Of a stretch of DNA of 64,000 nt, positions 38,351 through 52,052 are shown one piece after another. The notes beneath the pieces were generated by a model. That model did no database searches. It was not told where the DNA came from and saw only the letters and a list, made by a program, of their open reading frames with translations. Location: contig JAKTNV010000160.1 in assembly GCA_022747635.1 (NCBI GenBank), positions 496,001 to 560,000 on the forward strand, given 5' to 3'. Both the position numbers and the translations under genes were made by a program. The stretch's first letter is position 1, and the number at the start of each line of letters is the position of its first letter. The stretch is from Hetaerina americana. Taxonomy: Eukaryota > Arthropoda > Insecta > Odonata > Calopterygidae.

Positions 38351-39910
38351 TCACTCGACACGAATCAAACAAAAATGTTTCCCTGGTGTGTATTGTTGTT
38401 CATTATCATCAAATAAACAAAATAAAACCCAGAATAAATCATTAAAGACAAGAAATGAGCATAAAAGATGCCTCAGCGCAAGTGTTAATGTTAGTAAAAG
38501 AGCCCAAATTTCCAAAAATATTGCGAAAAACAACAATCTTCCATTATAGAGTGAATGTTTGAGGTGGATAGAAGGCATTTATTTCATTTTTAGAAATTTT
38601 AATTTTTCACATTTTTCCATGATAAGTGCCAATACCCCCCCCTTTGGGTTCTAGGTGAAAATCTAACTCGACACGAATCAAACAAAAATGTTTCCATGGT
38701 GTGTATTGTTGTTCATTTTCTTCAAATAAACAAAATAAAACCCAGAATAAATCATTAAAGACAAGAAATGAGCATAAAAGATGCCTCAGCGCAAGTGTTA
38801 ATGTTAGTAAAAGAGCCAAATTTTCCAAAAATATTGCGAAAAACAACAATCTTCCATTTTAGAGTGAATGTTTGAGGTGTATAGAAGGCATTTATTTCAT
38901 TTTTAGAAATTTTAATTTTTCACATTTTTCCATGAAAAGTGCCAATACCCCCCCCTTTGGGTTCTAGGTGAAAATCTCACTCGACACGATTCAAACAAAA
39001 GTGTTTCCATGGTGTGTATTGTTGTTCATTTTCATCAAATAAACAAAATAAAACCCAGAATAAATCATTAAAGACAAGAAATGAGCATAAAAGATACCTC
39101 AGCGCAAGTGTTAATGTTAGTAATGGAGCCAAAATTTCCAAAAATATTGCGAAAAACAACAATCTTCCATTATAGAGTGAATGTTTGAGGTGTATAGAAG
39201 GCATTTATTTCATTTTTAGAAATTTTAATTTTTCACATTTTTCCATGAAAAGTGCCAATACCCCTTTGGGTTCTAGGTGAAAATCTCACTCGTTACGAAT
39301 CAAACAAAAATGTTTCCCTGGTGTGTATTGTTGTTCATTTTCATCAAATAAACAAAATAAAACCCAGAATAAATCATTCAAGACAAGAAATGAGCATAAA
39401 AGATACCTCAGCGAAAGTGTTAATGTTAGTAAAAGAGCCCAAATTTCCAAAAATATTGCGAAAAACAACAATCTTCCATTATAGAGTGAATGTTTGAGGA
39501 GTATAGAAGGCATTTATTTCATTTTTAGAAATTTTAATTTTTCACATTTTTCCATGAAAAGTGCCAATACCCCCCCTTTGGGTTCTAGGTGAAAATCTCA
39601 CTCGACACGAATCAAACAAAAATGTTTCCCTGGTGTGTATTGTTGTTCCTTTTCATCAAATAAACAAAAAAAAAACCCAGAATAAATCATTAAAGACAAG
39701 AAATGAGCATAAAAGATGTCTCAACGCAAGTGTTAATATTAGTAAAAGAGCCCAAATTTCCAAAAATATTGCGAAAAACAACAATCTTCCATTATAGAGT
39801 GAATGTTTGAGGTGTATACAAGGCATTTATTTCATTTTTAGAAATTTTAATTTTTCACATTTTTCCATGAAAAGTGCCAATAACCCCCCCTTTGGGTTCT
39901 AGGTGAAAAT

Positions 39911-40221
39911 CTCACTCGACACGAATCAAACAAAAATGTTTCCATGGTGTGTATTGTTGTTCATTTTTATCAAATAAACAAAATAAAACCCAGAATAAAT
40001 CATAAAAGACAAGAAGTGAACATTAAAGATGCTTCAGCGCAAGTAATAATGGTAGTAAAAGAGCCCATATTCCAAAAAATATTAACAAAAAACAATCTTC
40101 CGTTTTAGAGTGACTGTTTGAGGTGTATAGATGGCATTTATTTCATTTTTAGAAATTTGAATTTTTTACATTTTTCCATGAAAAGTGCCAATACCCCCCC
40201 TTTGGGTTCTAGGTGAAAATC
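39911..40221 (+). repeat. Type D divergent monomer in copy A
   Basis: Full type D signature, with front aatcataaaagacaag and catttttatc. Preceded by the rare aataacccccc spacer, which also precedes the type D monomers at 1,837, 44,255, 53,613, 57,957 and 59,512, so the spacer travels with the type. Confidence 0.85.
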
Positions 40222-41467
40222 TCACTCGACACGAATCAAACAAAAATGTTTCCATGGTGTGTATATTTGTTCATTTTCATCAAATAAACAAAATAAAACC
40301 CAGAATAAATCATTAAAGACAAGAAATGAGCATAAAAGATGCCTCAGCGCGAGTGTGAATGTTAGTAAAAGAGCCCAAATTTCCAAAAATATTGCGAAAA
40401 ACAACAGTCTTCCATTATAGAGTGAATGTTTGAGGTGTATAGAAGGCATTTATTTCATTTTTAGAAATTTTAATTTTTCACATTTTTCCATGAAAAGTGC
40501 CAATACCCCCCCCTTTGGGTTCTAGGTGAAAATCTCACTCGACACGATTCAAACAAAAGTGTTTCCATGGTGTGTATTGTTGTTCATTTTCATCAAATAA
40601 ACATAATAAAACCCAGAATAAATCATTAAAGACAAGAAATGAGCATAAAAGATACCTCAACGCAAGTGTTAATGTTAGTAAAAGAGCCAAAATTTCCAAA
40701 AATATTGCGAAAAACAACAATCTTCCATTATAGAGTGAATGTTTGAGGTGTATAGAAGGCATTTATTTCATTTTTAGAAATTTTAATTTTTCACATTTTT
40801 CCATGAAAAGTGCCAATACCCCTTTGGGTACTAGGTGAAAATCTCACTCGACACGAATGAGACAAAAATGTTTCCATGGTGTGTATATTTGTTCATTTTC
40901 ATCAAATAAACAAATTTAAACCCAGAATAAATCATTAAAGACAAGAAATGAGCATAAAAGATGCCTCAGCGCAAGTGTTAATGTTAGTAAAAGAGCCCAA
41001 ATTTCCAAAAATATTGCGAAAAACAACAATCTATAATTATAGAGTGAATGTTTGAGGTGTATAGATGGCATTTATTTCATTTTTAGAAATTTTAATTTTT
41101 CACATTTTTCCATGAAAAGTGCCAATACCCCCCCTTTGGGTTCTAGGTGAAAATCTCACTCGACACGAATCAAACAAAAATGTTTCCATGGTGTGTATTG
41201 TTGTTCATTTTCATCAAATAAACAAAATAAAACCCAGAATAAATCATTAAAGACAAGAAATGAGCATAAAAGATGCCTCAGCGCAAGTGTTAATATTAGT
41301 AAAAGAGCCAAAATTTCCAAAAACATTGCGAAAAACAACAATCTTCCATTATAGAGTGAATGTTGGAGGTGTATAGAAGGCATTTATTTCATTTTTAGAA
41401 ATTTTAATTTTTCACATTTTTCCATGAAAAGTGCCAATAACCCCCCCTTTGGGTTCTCGGTGAAAAT

Positions 41468-41781
41468 CCTACTCGACACGAATCAAACAAAAATGTTTCC
41501 ATGGTGTGTATTGTTGTTCATTTTTATCAAATAAACAAAATAAAACCCAGAATAAATCATAAAAGACAAGAAGTGAACATTAAAGATGCTTCAGCGCGAG
41601 TGTGAATGTTAGTAAAAGAGCCCAAATTTCCAAAAATATTGCGAAAAACAACAGTCTTCCATTATAGAGTGAATGTTTGAGGTGTATAGAAGGCATTTAT
41701 TTCATTTTTAGAAATTTTAATTTTTCACATTTTTCCATGAAAAGTGCCAATACCCCCCCCTTTGGGTTCTAGGTGAAAATC
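41468..41781 (+). repeat. Chimeric monomer: type D front, type a back (copy A)
   Basis: Begins with a private spacer and anchor (gttctcgg, aaatcctactcg), then type D features catttttatc, aatcataaaag and gaagtgaacatt through gatgcttcagcg. It switches to the type a gcgagtgtgaatg and acaacagtc. The switch falls at about 41,591-41,597. Confidence 0.85.
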
Positions 41782-43025
41782 TCACTCGACACGATTCAAA
41801 CAAAAGTGTTTCCATGGTGTGTATTGTTGTTCATTTTCATCAAATAAACAAAATAAAACCCAGAATAAATCATTAAAGACAAGAAATGAGCATAAAAGAT
41901 ACCTCAGCGCAAGTGTTAATGTTAGTAAAAGAGCCCAAATTTCCAAAAATATTGCGGAAAACAAGAATCTTCCATTATAGAGTGAATGTTTGAGGTGTAT
42001 AGAAGGCATTTATTTCATTTTTAGAAATTTTAATTTTTCACATTTTTCCATGAAAAGTGCCAATACCCCCCCCTTTGGGTTCTAGGTGAAAATCTCACTC
42101 GACACGATTCAAACAAAAGTGTTTCCATGGTGTGTATTGTTGTTCATTTTCATCAAATAAACAAAATAAAACCCAGAATAAATCATTAAAGACAAGAAAT
42201 GAGCATAAAAGATACCTCAGCGCAAGTGTTAATGTTAGTAATGGAGCCAAAATTTCCAAAAATATTGCGAAAAACAACAATCTTCCATTATAGAGTGAAT
42301 GTTTGAGGTGTATAGAAGGCATTTATTTCATTTTTAGAAATTTTAATTTTTCACATTTTTCCATGAAAAGTGCCAATACCCCTTTGGGTTCTAGGTGAAA
42401 ATCTCACTCGTTACGAATCAAAGAAAAATGTTTCCCTGGTGTGTATTGTTGTTCATTTTCATCAAATAAACAAAATAAAACCCAGAATAAATCATTCAAG
42501 ACAAGAAATGAGCATAAAAGATACCTCAGCGAAAGTGTTAATGTTAGTAAAAGAGCCCAAATTTCCAAAAATATTGCGAAAAACAACAATCTTCCATTAT
42601 AGAGTGAATGTTTGAGGAGTATAGAAGGCATTTATTTCATTTTTAGAAATTTTAATTTTTCACATTTTTCCATGAAAAGTGCGAATATCCCCGCCTTTGG
42701 GTTCTAGGTGAAAATCTCACTCGACACGAATCAAACAAAAATGTTTCCATGGTGTGTATTGTTGTTCATTTTCATCAAATAAACAAAATAAAACCCAGAA
42801 TAAATCATTAAAGACAAGAAATGAGCATAAAAGATGCCTCAGCGCTAGTGTGAATGTTAGTAAAAGAGCCCAAATTTCCAAAAATATTGCGAAAAACAAC
42901 AGTCTTCCATTATAGAGTGAACGTTTGAGGTGTATAGAAGGCATTTATTTCATTTTTAGAAATTTTAATTTTTCACATTTTTCCATGAAAAGTGCCAATA
43001 CCCCTTTGGGTTCTAGGTGAAAATC

Positions 43026-43317
43026 TCACTCGTTACGAATCAAACAAAAATGTTTCCCTGGTGTGTATTGTTGTTCATTTTCATCAAATAAACAAAATAA
43101 AACCCAGAATAAATCATTAAAGACAAGAAATGAGCATAAAAGATGCCTCAGCGCAAGTGTTAATGTTAGTAAAAGAGCTAAAATTTCCAAAAATATTGCG
43201 AAAAACAACAATCTTCCATTATAGAGTGAATGTTTGAGTTGTATAGAAGGCATTTATTTCATTTTTAAAAATTTTAATTTTTCACATTTTTCCATGAAAA
43301 GTTCTTAGGTGAAAATC
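43026..43317 (+). repeat. Type k monomer lacking the C-tract (292 bp), copy A
   Basis: The monomer ends gaaaagttcttaggtg instead of gaaaagtgcc...C-tract...gggttctaggtg. That is 17 bp shorter than a 4-C monomer and removes the whole C-tract and tttggg. It also carries gagctaaaa and ttgagttgtatag, and is followed by the type m monomer at 43,318. Confidence 0.88.
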
Positions 43318-44254
43318 TCACTCGACACGAATCAAACAAAAATGTTTCCATGGTGTGTATTGTTGTTCATTTTCTTCAAATAAAAAAAATAAAACCCAGA
43401 ATAAAGCATTAAAGACAAGAAATGAGCATAAAAGATGCCCTAGCGCAAGTGTTAGTGTTAGTAAAACAGCCCAAATTTCCAAAAATATTGCAACAAACAA
43501 CAATCTTTTATTATAGAGTGAATGTTTGAGGTGTATAGAAGGCATTTATTTCATTATTAGAAATTTTAATTTTTCACATTTTTCCATGAAAAGTGCCAAT
43601 ACCCCCCCCTTTGGGTTCTAGGTGAAAATCTCGCTCGACCCGAATCAAACAAAATGTTTCCATGGTGTGTATTGTTGTTCATTTTCATCAAATAAACAAA
43701 ATAAAACCCAGAATAAATCATTAAAGACAAGAAATGAGCATAAAAGATGCCTCAGCGCAAGTGTTAATGTTAGTAAAAGAGCTAAAATTTCCAAAAATAT
43801 TGCGAAAAACAACAATCTTCCATTATAGAGTGAATGTATGAGGTGTATAGAAGGCATTTATTTCATTTTTAGAAATTTTAATTTTTCACATTTTTCCATG
43901 AAAAGTGCCAATACCCCCCCCTTTGGGTTCTAGGTGAAAATCTCACTCGACACGAATCAAACAAATATGTTTCCCTGGTGTGTATTGTTGTTCCTTTTCA
44001 TCAAATAAACAAAAAAAAACCCAGAATAAATCATTAAAGACAAGAAATGAGCATAAAAGATGTCTCAACGCAAGTGTTAATATTAGTAAAAGAGCCCAAA
44101 TTTCCAAAAATATTGCGAAAAACAACAATCTTCCATTATAGAGTGAATGTTGGAGGTGTATAGAAGGCATTTATTTCATTTTTAGAAATTTTAATTTTTC
44201 ACATTTTTCCATGAAAAGTGCCAATAACCCCCCCTTTGGGTTCTAGGTGAAAAT

Positions 44255-44563
44255 CTCACTCGACACGAATCAAACAAAAATGTTTCCATGGTGTGTATTG
44301 TTGTTCATTTTTATCAAATAAACAAAATAAAACCCAGAATAAATCATAAAAGACGAAGTGAACATTAAAGATGCTTCAGCGCAAGTAATAATGGTAGTAA
44401 AAGAGCCCATATTCCAAAAAATATTAACAAAAAACAATCTTCCGTTTTAGAGTGACTGTTTGAGGTGTATAGATGGCATTTATTTCATTTTTAGAAATTT
44501 GAATTTTTTACATTTTTCCATGAAAAGTGCCAATACCCCCCCTTTGGGTTCTAGGTGAAAATC
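44255..44563 (+). repeat. Type D monomer with 2-bp deletion, copy A
   Basis: Type D signature with aaagacgaagtgaac instead of aaagacaagaagtgaac. The same deletion is found at 57,957 and 59,512, marking a sublineage spread by the 13.7-kb and 1,555-bp duplications. Confidence 0.85.
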
Positions 44564-47500
44564 TCACTCGACACGAATCAAACAAAAATGTTTCCATGGT
44601 GTGTATATTTGTTCATTTTCATCAAATAAACAAAATAAAACCCAGAATAAATCATTAAAGACAAGAAATGAGCATAAAAGATGCCTCAGCGCGAGTGTGA
44701 ATGTTAGTAAAAGAGCCCAAATTTCCAAAAATATTGCGAAAAACAACAGTCTTCCATTATAGAGTGAATGTTTGAGGTGTATAGAAGGCATTTATTTCAT
44801 TTTTAGAAATTTTAATTTTTCACATTTTTCCATGAAAAGTGCCAATACCCCTTTGGGTTCTAGGTGAAAATCTCACTCGACACGATTCAAACAAAAGTGT
44901 TTCCATGGTGTGTATTGTTGTTCATTTTCATCAAATAAACAAAATAAAACCCAGAATAAATCATTAAAGACAAGAAATGAGCATAAAAGATACCTCAGCG
45001 CAAGTGTTAATGTTAGTAAAAGAGCCAAAATTTCCAAAAATATTGCGGAAAACAACAATCTTCCATTATAGAGTGAATGTTTGAGGTGTATAGAAGGCAT
45101 TTATTTCATTTTTAGAAATTTTAATTTTTCACATTTTTCCATGAAAAGTGCCAATACCCCTTTGGATTCTAGGTGAAAATCTCACTCGTTACGAATTAAA
45201 CAAAAATGTTTCCCTGGTGTGTATTGTTGTTCATTTTCATCAAATAAACAAAATAAAACCCAGAATAAATCATTAAAGACAAGAAATGAGCATAAAAGAT
45301 ACCTCAGCGAAAGTGTTAATGTTAGTAAAAGAGCCCAAATTTCCAAAAATATTGCGAAAAACAACAATCTTCCATTATAGAGTGAATGTTTGAGGTGTAT
45401 AGAAGGCATTTATTTCATTTTTAGAAATTTTAATTTTTCACATTTTTCCATGAAAAAAGCCAATACCCCCCCTTTGGGTTCTAGGTGAAAATCTTACTCG
45501 ACACGAATCAAACAAAAATGTTTCCATGGTGTGTATTGTTGTTCATTTTCATCAAAAAAACAAAATAAAACCCAGAATAAATCATTAAAGACAAGAAATG
45601 AGCATAAAAGATGCCTCAGCGCAAGTGTTAATGTTAGTAAAAGAGCCCAAATTTCCAAAAATATTGCGAAAAACAACAATCTTCCATTAAAGAGTGAATG
45701 TTTGCGGTGTATAGAAGGCATTTATTTCATTTTTAGAAATTTTAATTTTTCACATTTTTCCATGAAAAGTGCGAATATCCCCGCCTTTGGGTTCTAGGTG
45801 AAAATCTCACTCGACACGAATCAAACAAAAATGTTTCCATGGTGTGTATTGTTGTTCATTTTCATCAAATAAACAAAATAAAACCCAGAATAAATCATTA
45901 AAGACAAGAAATGAGCATAAAAGATGCCTCAGCGCGAGTGTGAATGTTAGTAAAAGAGCCCAAATTTCCAAAAATATTGCGAAAAACAACAGTCTTCCAT
46001 TTTAGAGTGAATGTTTGAGGTGTATAGAAGGCATTTATTTCATTTTTAGAAATTTTAATTTTTCACATTTTTCCATGAAAAGTGCCAATACCCCCCCTTT
46101 GGGTTCTAGGTGAAAATCTCACTCGACACGAATCAAACAAAAATGTTTCCATGGTGTGTATTGTTGTTCATTTTCATCAAATAAACAAAATAAAACCCAG
46201 AATAAATCATTAAAGACAAGAAATGAGCATAAAAGATGCCTCAGCGCAAGTGTTAATGTTAGTAAAAGAGCTAAAATTTCCAAAAATATTGCGAAAAACA
46301 ACAATCTTCCATTATAGAGTGAATGTTTGAGGTGTATAGAAGGCATTTATTTCATTTTTAGAAATTTTAATTTTTCACATTTTTCCATGAAAAGTGCCAA
46401 TACCCCCCCCTTTGGGTTCTAGGTGAAAATCTCACTCGACACGATTCAAACAAAAGTGTTTCCATGGTGTGTATTGTTGTTCATTTTCATCAAATTAACA
46501 AAATAAAACCCAGAATAAATCATTTAAGACAAGAAATGAGCATAAAAGATGCCTCAGCGCAAGTGTTAATGTTAGTAAAAGAGCCCAAATTTCCAAACAT
46601 ATTGCGAAAAACAACAATCTTCCATTATAGAGTGAATGTTTGAGGTGTATAGAAGGCATTTATTTCATTATTAGAAATTTTAATTTTTCACATTTTTCCA
46701 TGAAAAGTGCCAATACCCCCCCCTTTGGGTTCTAGGTGAAAATCTCGCTCGACCCGAATCAAACAAAATGTTTCCATGGTGTGTATTGTTGTTCATTTTC
46801 ATCAAATAAACAAAATAAAACCCAGAATAAATCATTAAAGACAAGAAATGAGCATAAAAGATGCCTCAGCGCAAGTGTTAATGTTAGTAAAAGAGCCCAA
46901 ATTTCCAAAAATATTACGAAAAACAACAATCTTCCATTATAGAGTGAATGTTTGAGGTGTATAGAAGGCATTTAATTTATTTTTAGAAATTTTAATTTTT
47001 CACATTTTTCCATGAAAAGTGCCAATACCCCCCCTTTGGGTTCTAGGTGAAAATCTCACTCGACACGAATCAAACAAAAATGTTTCCATGGTGTGTATTG
47101 TTGTTCATTTTCATCAAATAAACAAAATAAAACCCAGAATAAATCATTAAAGACAAGAAATGAGCATAAAAGATGCCTCAGCGCAAGTGTTAATGTTAGT
47201 AAAAGAGCTAAAATTTCCAAAAATATTGCGAAAAACAACAATCTTCCATTATAGAGTGAATGTTTGAGGTGTATAGAAGGCATTTATTTCATTTTTAGAA
47301 AATTTAATTTTTCACATTTTTCCATGAAAAGTGCCAATACCCCCCCTTTGGGTTCTAGGTGAAAATCTCACTCGACACGAATCAAACGAAAATGTTTCCC
47401 TGGTGTGTATTGTTGTTCATTTTCATCAAATAAACAAAATAAAACCCAGAATAAATCATTTAAGACAAGAAATGAGCACTAAAGATGCCTCAGCGCAAGT

Positions 47501-50500
47501 GTTAATGTTAGTAAAAGAGCCCAAATTTCCAAAAATATTACGAAAAACAACAATCTTCCATTATAGAGTGAATGTTTGAGGTGTATAGATTGCATTTAAT
47601 TCATTTTTAGAAATTTTAATTTTTCACATTTTTCCATGAAAAGTGCCAATACCCCCCCTTTTGGTTCTAGGTGAAAATCTCACTCGACACGAATCAAACA
47701 AAAATGTTTCCATGGTGTGTATTGTTGTTCATTTTCATCAAATAAACAAAATAAAACCCAGAATAAATCATTAAAGACAAGAAATGAGCATAAAAGATGC
47801 CTCAGCGCAAGTGTTAATGTTAGTAAAAGAGCTAAAATTTCCAAAAATATTGCGAAAAACAACAATCTTCCATTATAGAGTGAATGTTTGAGGTGTATAG
47901 AAGGCATTTATTTCATTTTTAGAAATTTTAATTTTTCACATTTTTCCATGAAAAGTGCCAATCCCCCCCCCTCTTTGGGTTCTAGGTGAAAATTTCACTT
48001 GACACGAATCAAACAAAAATGTTTCCATGGTGTGTATTGTTGTCATTTTCATCAAATAAACAAAATAAAACCCAGAATAAATCATTAAAGACAAGAAATG
48101 AGCATAAAAGATGCCTCAGCGCAAGTGTTAATGTTAGTAAAAGAGCCCAAATTTCCAAAAATATTGCGAAAAACAACAATCTTCCATTATAGAGTGAATG
48201 TTTGAGGTGGATAGAAGGCATTTATTTCATTTTTAGAAATTTTAATTTTTCACATTTTTCCATGAAAAGTGCCAATACCCCCCCCTTTGGGTTCTAGGTG
48301 AAAATCTAACTCGACACGAATCAAACAAAAATGTTTCCATGGTGTGTATTGTTGTTCATTTTCTTCAAATAAACAAAATAAAACCCAGAATAAATCATTA
48401 AAGACAAGAAATGAGCATAAAAGATGCCTCAGCGAAAGTGTTAATGTTAGTAAAAGAGCCCAAATTTCCAAAAATATTGCGAAAAACAACAATCTTCCAT
48501 TATAGAGTGAATGTTTGAGGTGGAAAGAAGGCATTTATTTCATTTTTAGAAATTTTAATTTTTCACATTTTTCCATGAAAAGTGCCAATACCCCCCCCTT
48601 TGGGTTCTAGGTGAAAATCTAACTCGACACGAATCAAACAAAAATGTTTCCATGGTGTGTATTGTTGTTCATTTTCTTCAAATAAACAAAAAAAACCCAG
48701 AATAAACCATTAACGACAAGAAATGAGCATAAAAGATGCCTCAGCGCAAGTGTTAATGTTAGTAAAAGAGCCCAAATCTCCAAAAATATTGCGAAAAACA
48801 ACAATCTTCCATTATAGAGTGAATGTTTGAGGTGTATAGAAGGAATTTATTTCATTTTTAGAAATTTTAATTTTTCACATTTTTCCATGAAAAGTGCCAA
48901 TACCCCCGTTTGGGTTCTAGGTGAAAATCTCGCTCGACACGAATCCAACAAAAATGTTTCCATGGTGTGTATATTTGTTCATTTTCATCAAATAAACAAA
49001 ATAAAACCCAGAATAAATCATTAAAGACAAGAAATGAGCATAAAAGATGCCTTAGCGCAAGTGTTAATGTTAGTAAAAGAGCCCAAATTTCCAAAAATAT
49101 TGCGAAAAACAACAATCTTCCATTTTAGAGTGAATGTTTTAGGTGCATAAAAGGCATTTATTTCATTATTAGAAATTTTAATTTTTCACATTTTTCCATG
49201 AAAAGTGCCAATACCCCCCCTTTGGGTTCTAGGTGAAAATCTCACTCGACACGAATCAAACAAAAATGTTTCCATGGTGTGTATTGTTGTTCATTTTCAT
49301 CAAATAAACAAAAAAAAACCCAGAATAAACCATTTACGACAAGAAATGAGCATAAAAGATGCCTCAGCGCAAGTGTTAATGTTAGTAAAAGAGCCCAAAT
49401 CTCCAAAAATATTGCGAAAAACAACAATCTTCCATTATAGAGTGAATGTTTGAGGTGTATAGAAGGCATTTATTTCATTTTTAGAAATTTTAATTTTTCA
49501 CATTTTTCCATGAAAAGTGCCAATACCCCCCCCTTTGGGTTCTAGGTGAAAATCTCACTCGACACGAATCAAACAAAAATGTTTCCATGGTGTGTATTGT
49601 TGTTCATTTTCATCAAATAAACAAAATAAAACCCAGAATAAATCATTAAAGACAAGAAATGAGCATAAAAGATGCCTCAGCGCAAGTGTTAATGTTAGTA
49701 AAAGAGCCAAATTTTCCAAAAATATTGCGAAAAACAACAATCTTCCATTATAGAGTGAATGTTTGAGGTGTATAGAAGGCATTTAATTCATTTTTAGAAA
49801 TTTTAATTTTTCACATTTTTCCATGAAAAGTGCCAATACCCCCCCTTTGGGTTCTAGGTGAAAATCTCACTCGACACGAATCAAACAAAAATGTTTCCAT
49901 GGTGTGTATTGTTGTTCATTTTCATCAAATAAACAAAATAAAACCCAGAATAAATCATTAAAGACAAGAAATGAGCATAAAAGATGCCTCAGCGCAAGTG
50001 TTAATGTTAGTAAAAGAGCTAAAATTTCCAAAAATATTGCGAAAAACAACAATCTTCCATTATAGAGTGAATGTTTGAGGTGTATAGAAGGCATTTATTT
50101 CATTTTTAGAAAATTTAATTTTTCACATTTTTCCATGAAAAGTGCCAATACCCCCCCTTTGGGTTCTAGGTGAAAATCTCACTCGACACGAATCAAACAA
50201 AAATGTTTCCCTGGTGTGTATTGTTGTTCATTTTCATCAAATAAACAAAATAAAACCCAGAATAAATCATTTAAGACAAGAAATGAGCACTAAAGATGCC
50301 TCAGCGCAAGTGTTAATGTTAGTAAAAGAGCCCAAATTTCCAAAAATATTACGAAAAACAACAATCTTCCATTATAGAGTGAATGTTTGAGGTGTATAGA
50401 TTGCATTTAATTCATTTTTAGAAATTTTAATTTTTCACATTTTTCCATGAAAAGTGCCAATACCCCCCCTTTTGGTTCTAGGTGAAAATCTCACTCGACA

Positions 50501-51740
50501 CGAATCAAACAAAAATGTTTCCATGGTGTGTATTGTTGTTCATTTTCATCAAATAAACAAAATAAAACCCCGAATAAATCATTAAAGACAAGAAATGAGC
50601 ATAAAAGATGCCTCAGCGCAAGTGTTAATGTTAGTAAAAGAGCTAAAATTTCCAAAAATATTGCGAAAAACAACAATCTTCCATTATAGAGTGAATGTTT
50701 GAGGTGTATAGAAGGCATTTATTTCATTTTTAGAAATTTTAATTTTTCACATTTTTCCATGAAAAGTGCCAATACCCCCCCCTCTTTGGGTTCTAGGTGA
50801 AAATTTCACTTGACACGAATCAAACAAAAATGTTTCCATGGTGTGTATTGTTGTCATTTTCATCAAATATACAAAATAAAACCCAGAATAAATCATTAAA
50901 GACAAGAAATGAGCATAAAAGATGCCTCAGCGCAAGTGTTAATGTTAGTAAAAGAGCCCAAATTTCCAAAAATATTGCGAAAAACAACAATCTTCCATTA
51001 TAGAGTGAATGTTTGAGCTGGATAGAAGGCATTTATTTCATTTTTAGAAATTTTAATTTTTCACATTTTTCCATGAAAAGTGCCAATACCCCCCCCTTTG
51101 GGTTCTAGGGGAAAATCTAACTCGACACGAATCAAACAAAAATGTTTCCATGGTGTGTATTGTTGTTCATTTTCTTCAAATAAACAAAAAAAACCCAGAA
51201 TAAACCATTAACGACAAGAAATGAGCATAAAAGATGCCTCAGCGCAAGTGTTAATGTTAGTAAAAGAGCCCAAATCTCCAAAAATATTGCGAAAAACAAC
51301 AATCTTCCATTATAGAGTGAATGTTTGAGGTGTATAGAAGGCATTTATTTCATTTTTAGAAATTTTAATTTTTCACATTTTTCCATGAAAAGTGCCAATA
51401 CCCCCGTTTGGGTTCTAGGTGAAAATCTCGCTCGAAACGAATCAAACAAAAATGTTTCCATGGTGTGTATATTTGTTCATTTTCATCAAATAAACAAAAT
51501 AAAACCCAGAATAAATCATTAAAGACAAGAAATGAGCATAAAAGATGCCTTAGCGCAAGTGTTAATGTTAGTAAAAGAGCCCAAATTTCCAAAAATATTG
51601 CGAAAAACAACAATCTTCCATTTTAGAGTGAATGTTTTAGGTGCATAGAAAGCATTTATTTCATTATTAGAAATTTTAATTTTTCACATTTTTCCATGAA
51701 AAGTGCCAATACCCCCCCCTTTGGGTTCTAGGTGAAAATC

Positions 51741-52052
51741 TCACTCGACACGAATCAAACAAAAATGTTTCCATGGTGTGTATTGTTGTTCATTTTCATC
51801 AAATAAACAAAATAAAACCCAGAATAAATCATTAAAGACAAGAAATGAGCATAAAAGATGCCTCAGCGCAAGTGTTAATGTTAGTAAAAGAGCCAAATTT
51901 TCCAAAAATATTGCGAAAAACAACAATCTTCCATTTTAGAGTGAATGTTTGAGGTGTATGGAAGACATTTATTTCATTTTTAGAAATTTTAATTTTTCAC
52001 ATTTTTCCATGAAAAGTGCCAATACCCCCCCTTTGGGTTCTAGGTGAAAATC
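51741..52052 (+). repeat. Replaced monomer in copy B (gene-conversion-like)
   Basis: The position equivalent to copy A monomer 38,038-38,350 (type h-like: A-run before ccc, accatttacgac, aaatctcc) holds a different monomer in copy B. It has an ordinary aacaaaataaaaccc, gagccaaattttcc, ccattttagag and gtatggaagac. The C-tract before it is one base longer and the monomer is one base shorter, so the 13,702 offset is restored on the far side. The donor resembles 35,853 or 38,664 within copy A, or their copy B equivalents, but also carries the tatggaagac tail seen elsewhere. Confidence 0.85.

Larger units (their letters stand above)
32337..46038 (+). repeat. 13.7-kb tandem duplication, copy A (44 monomers)
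   Basis: Everything from about 32,337 is repeated at a constant offset of 13,702 bp. The left breakpoint is visible: 32,337-32,400 matches 46,039-46,102, whereas immediately upstream the sequences differ (atttaattca versus atttatttca, acaaaaatc versus acaacagtc). The copy spans types e, f, g, h, i, b, c, D and k/m. Its last three monomers (from about 45,182) have no partner, because copy B is cut short. Confidence 0.92.
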
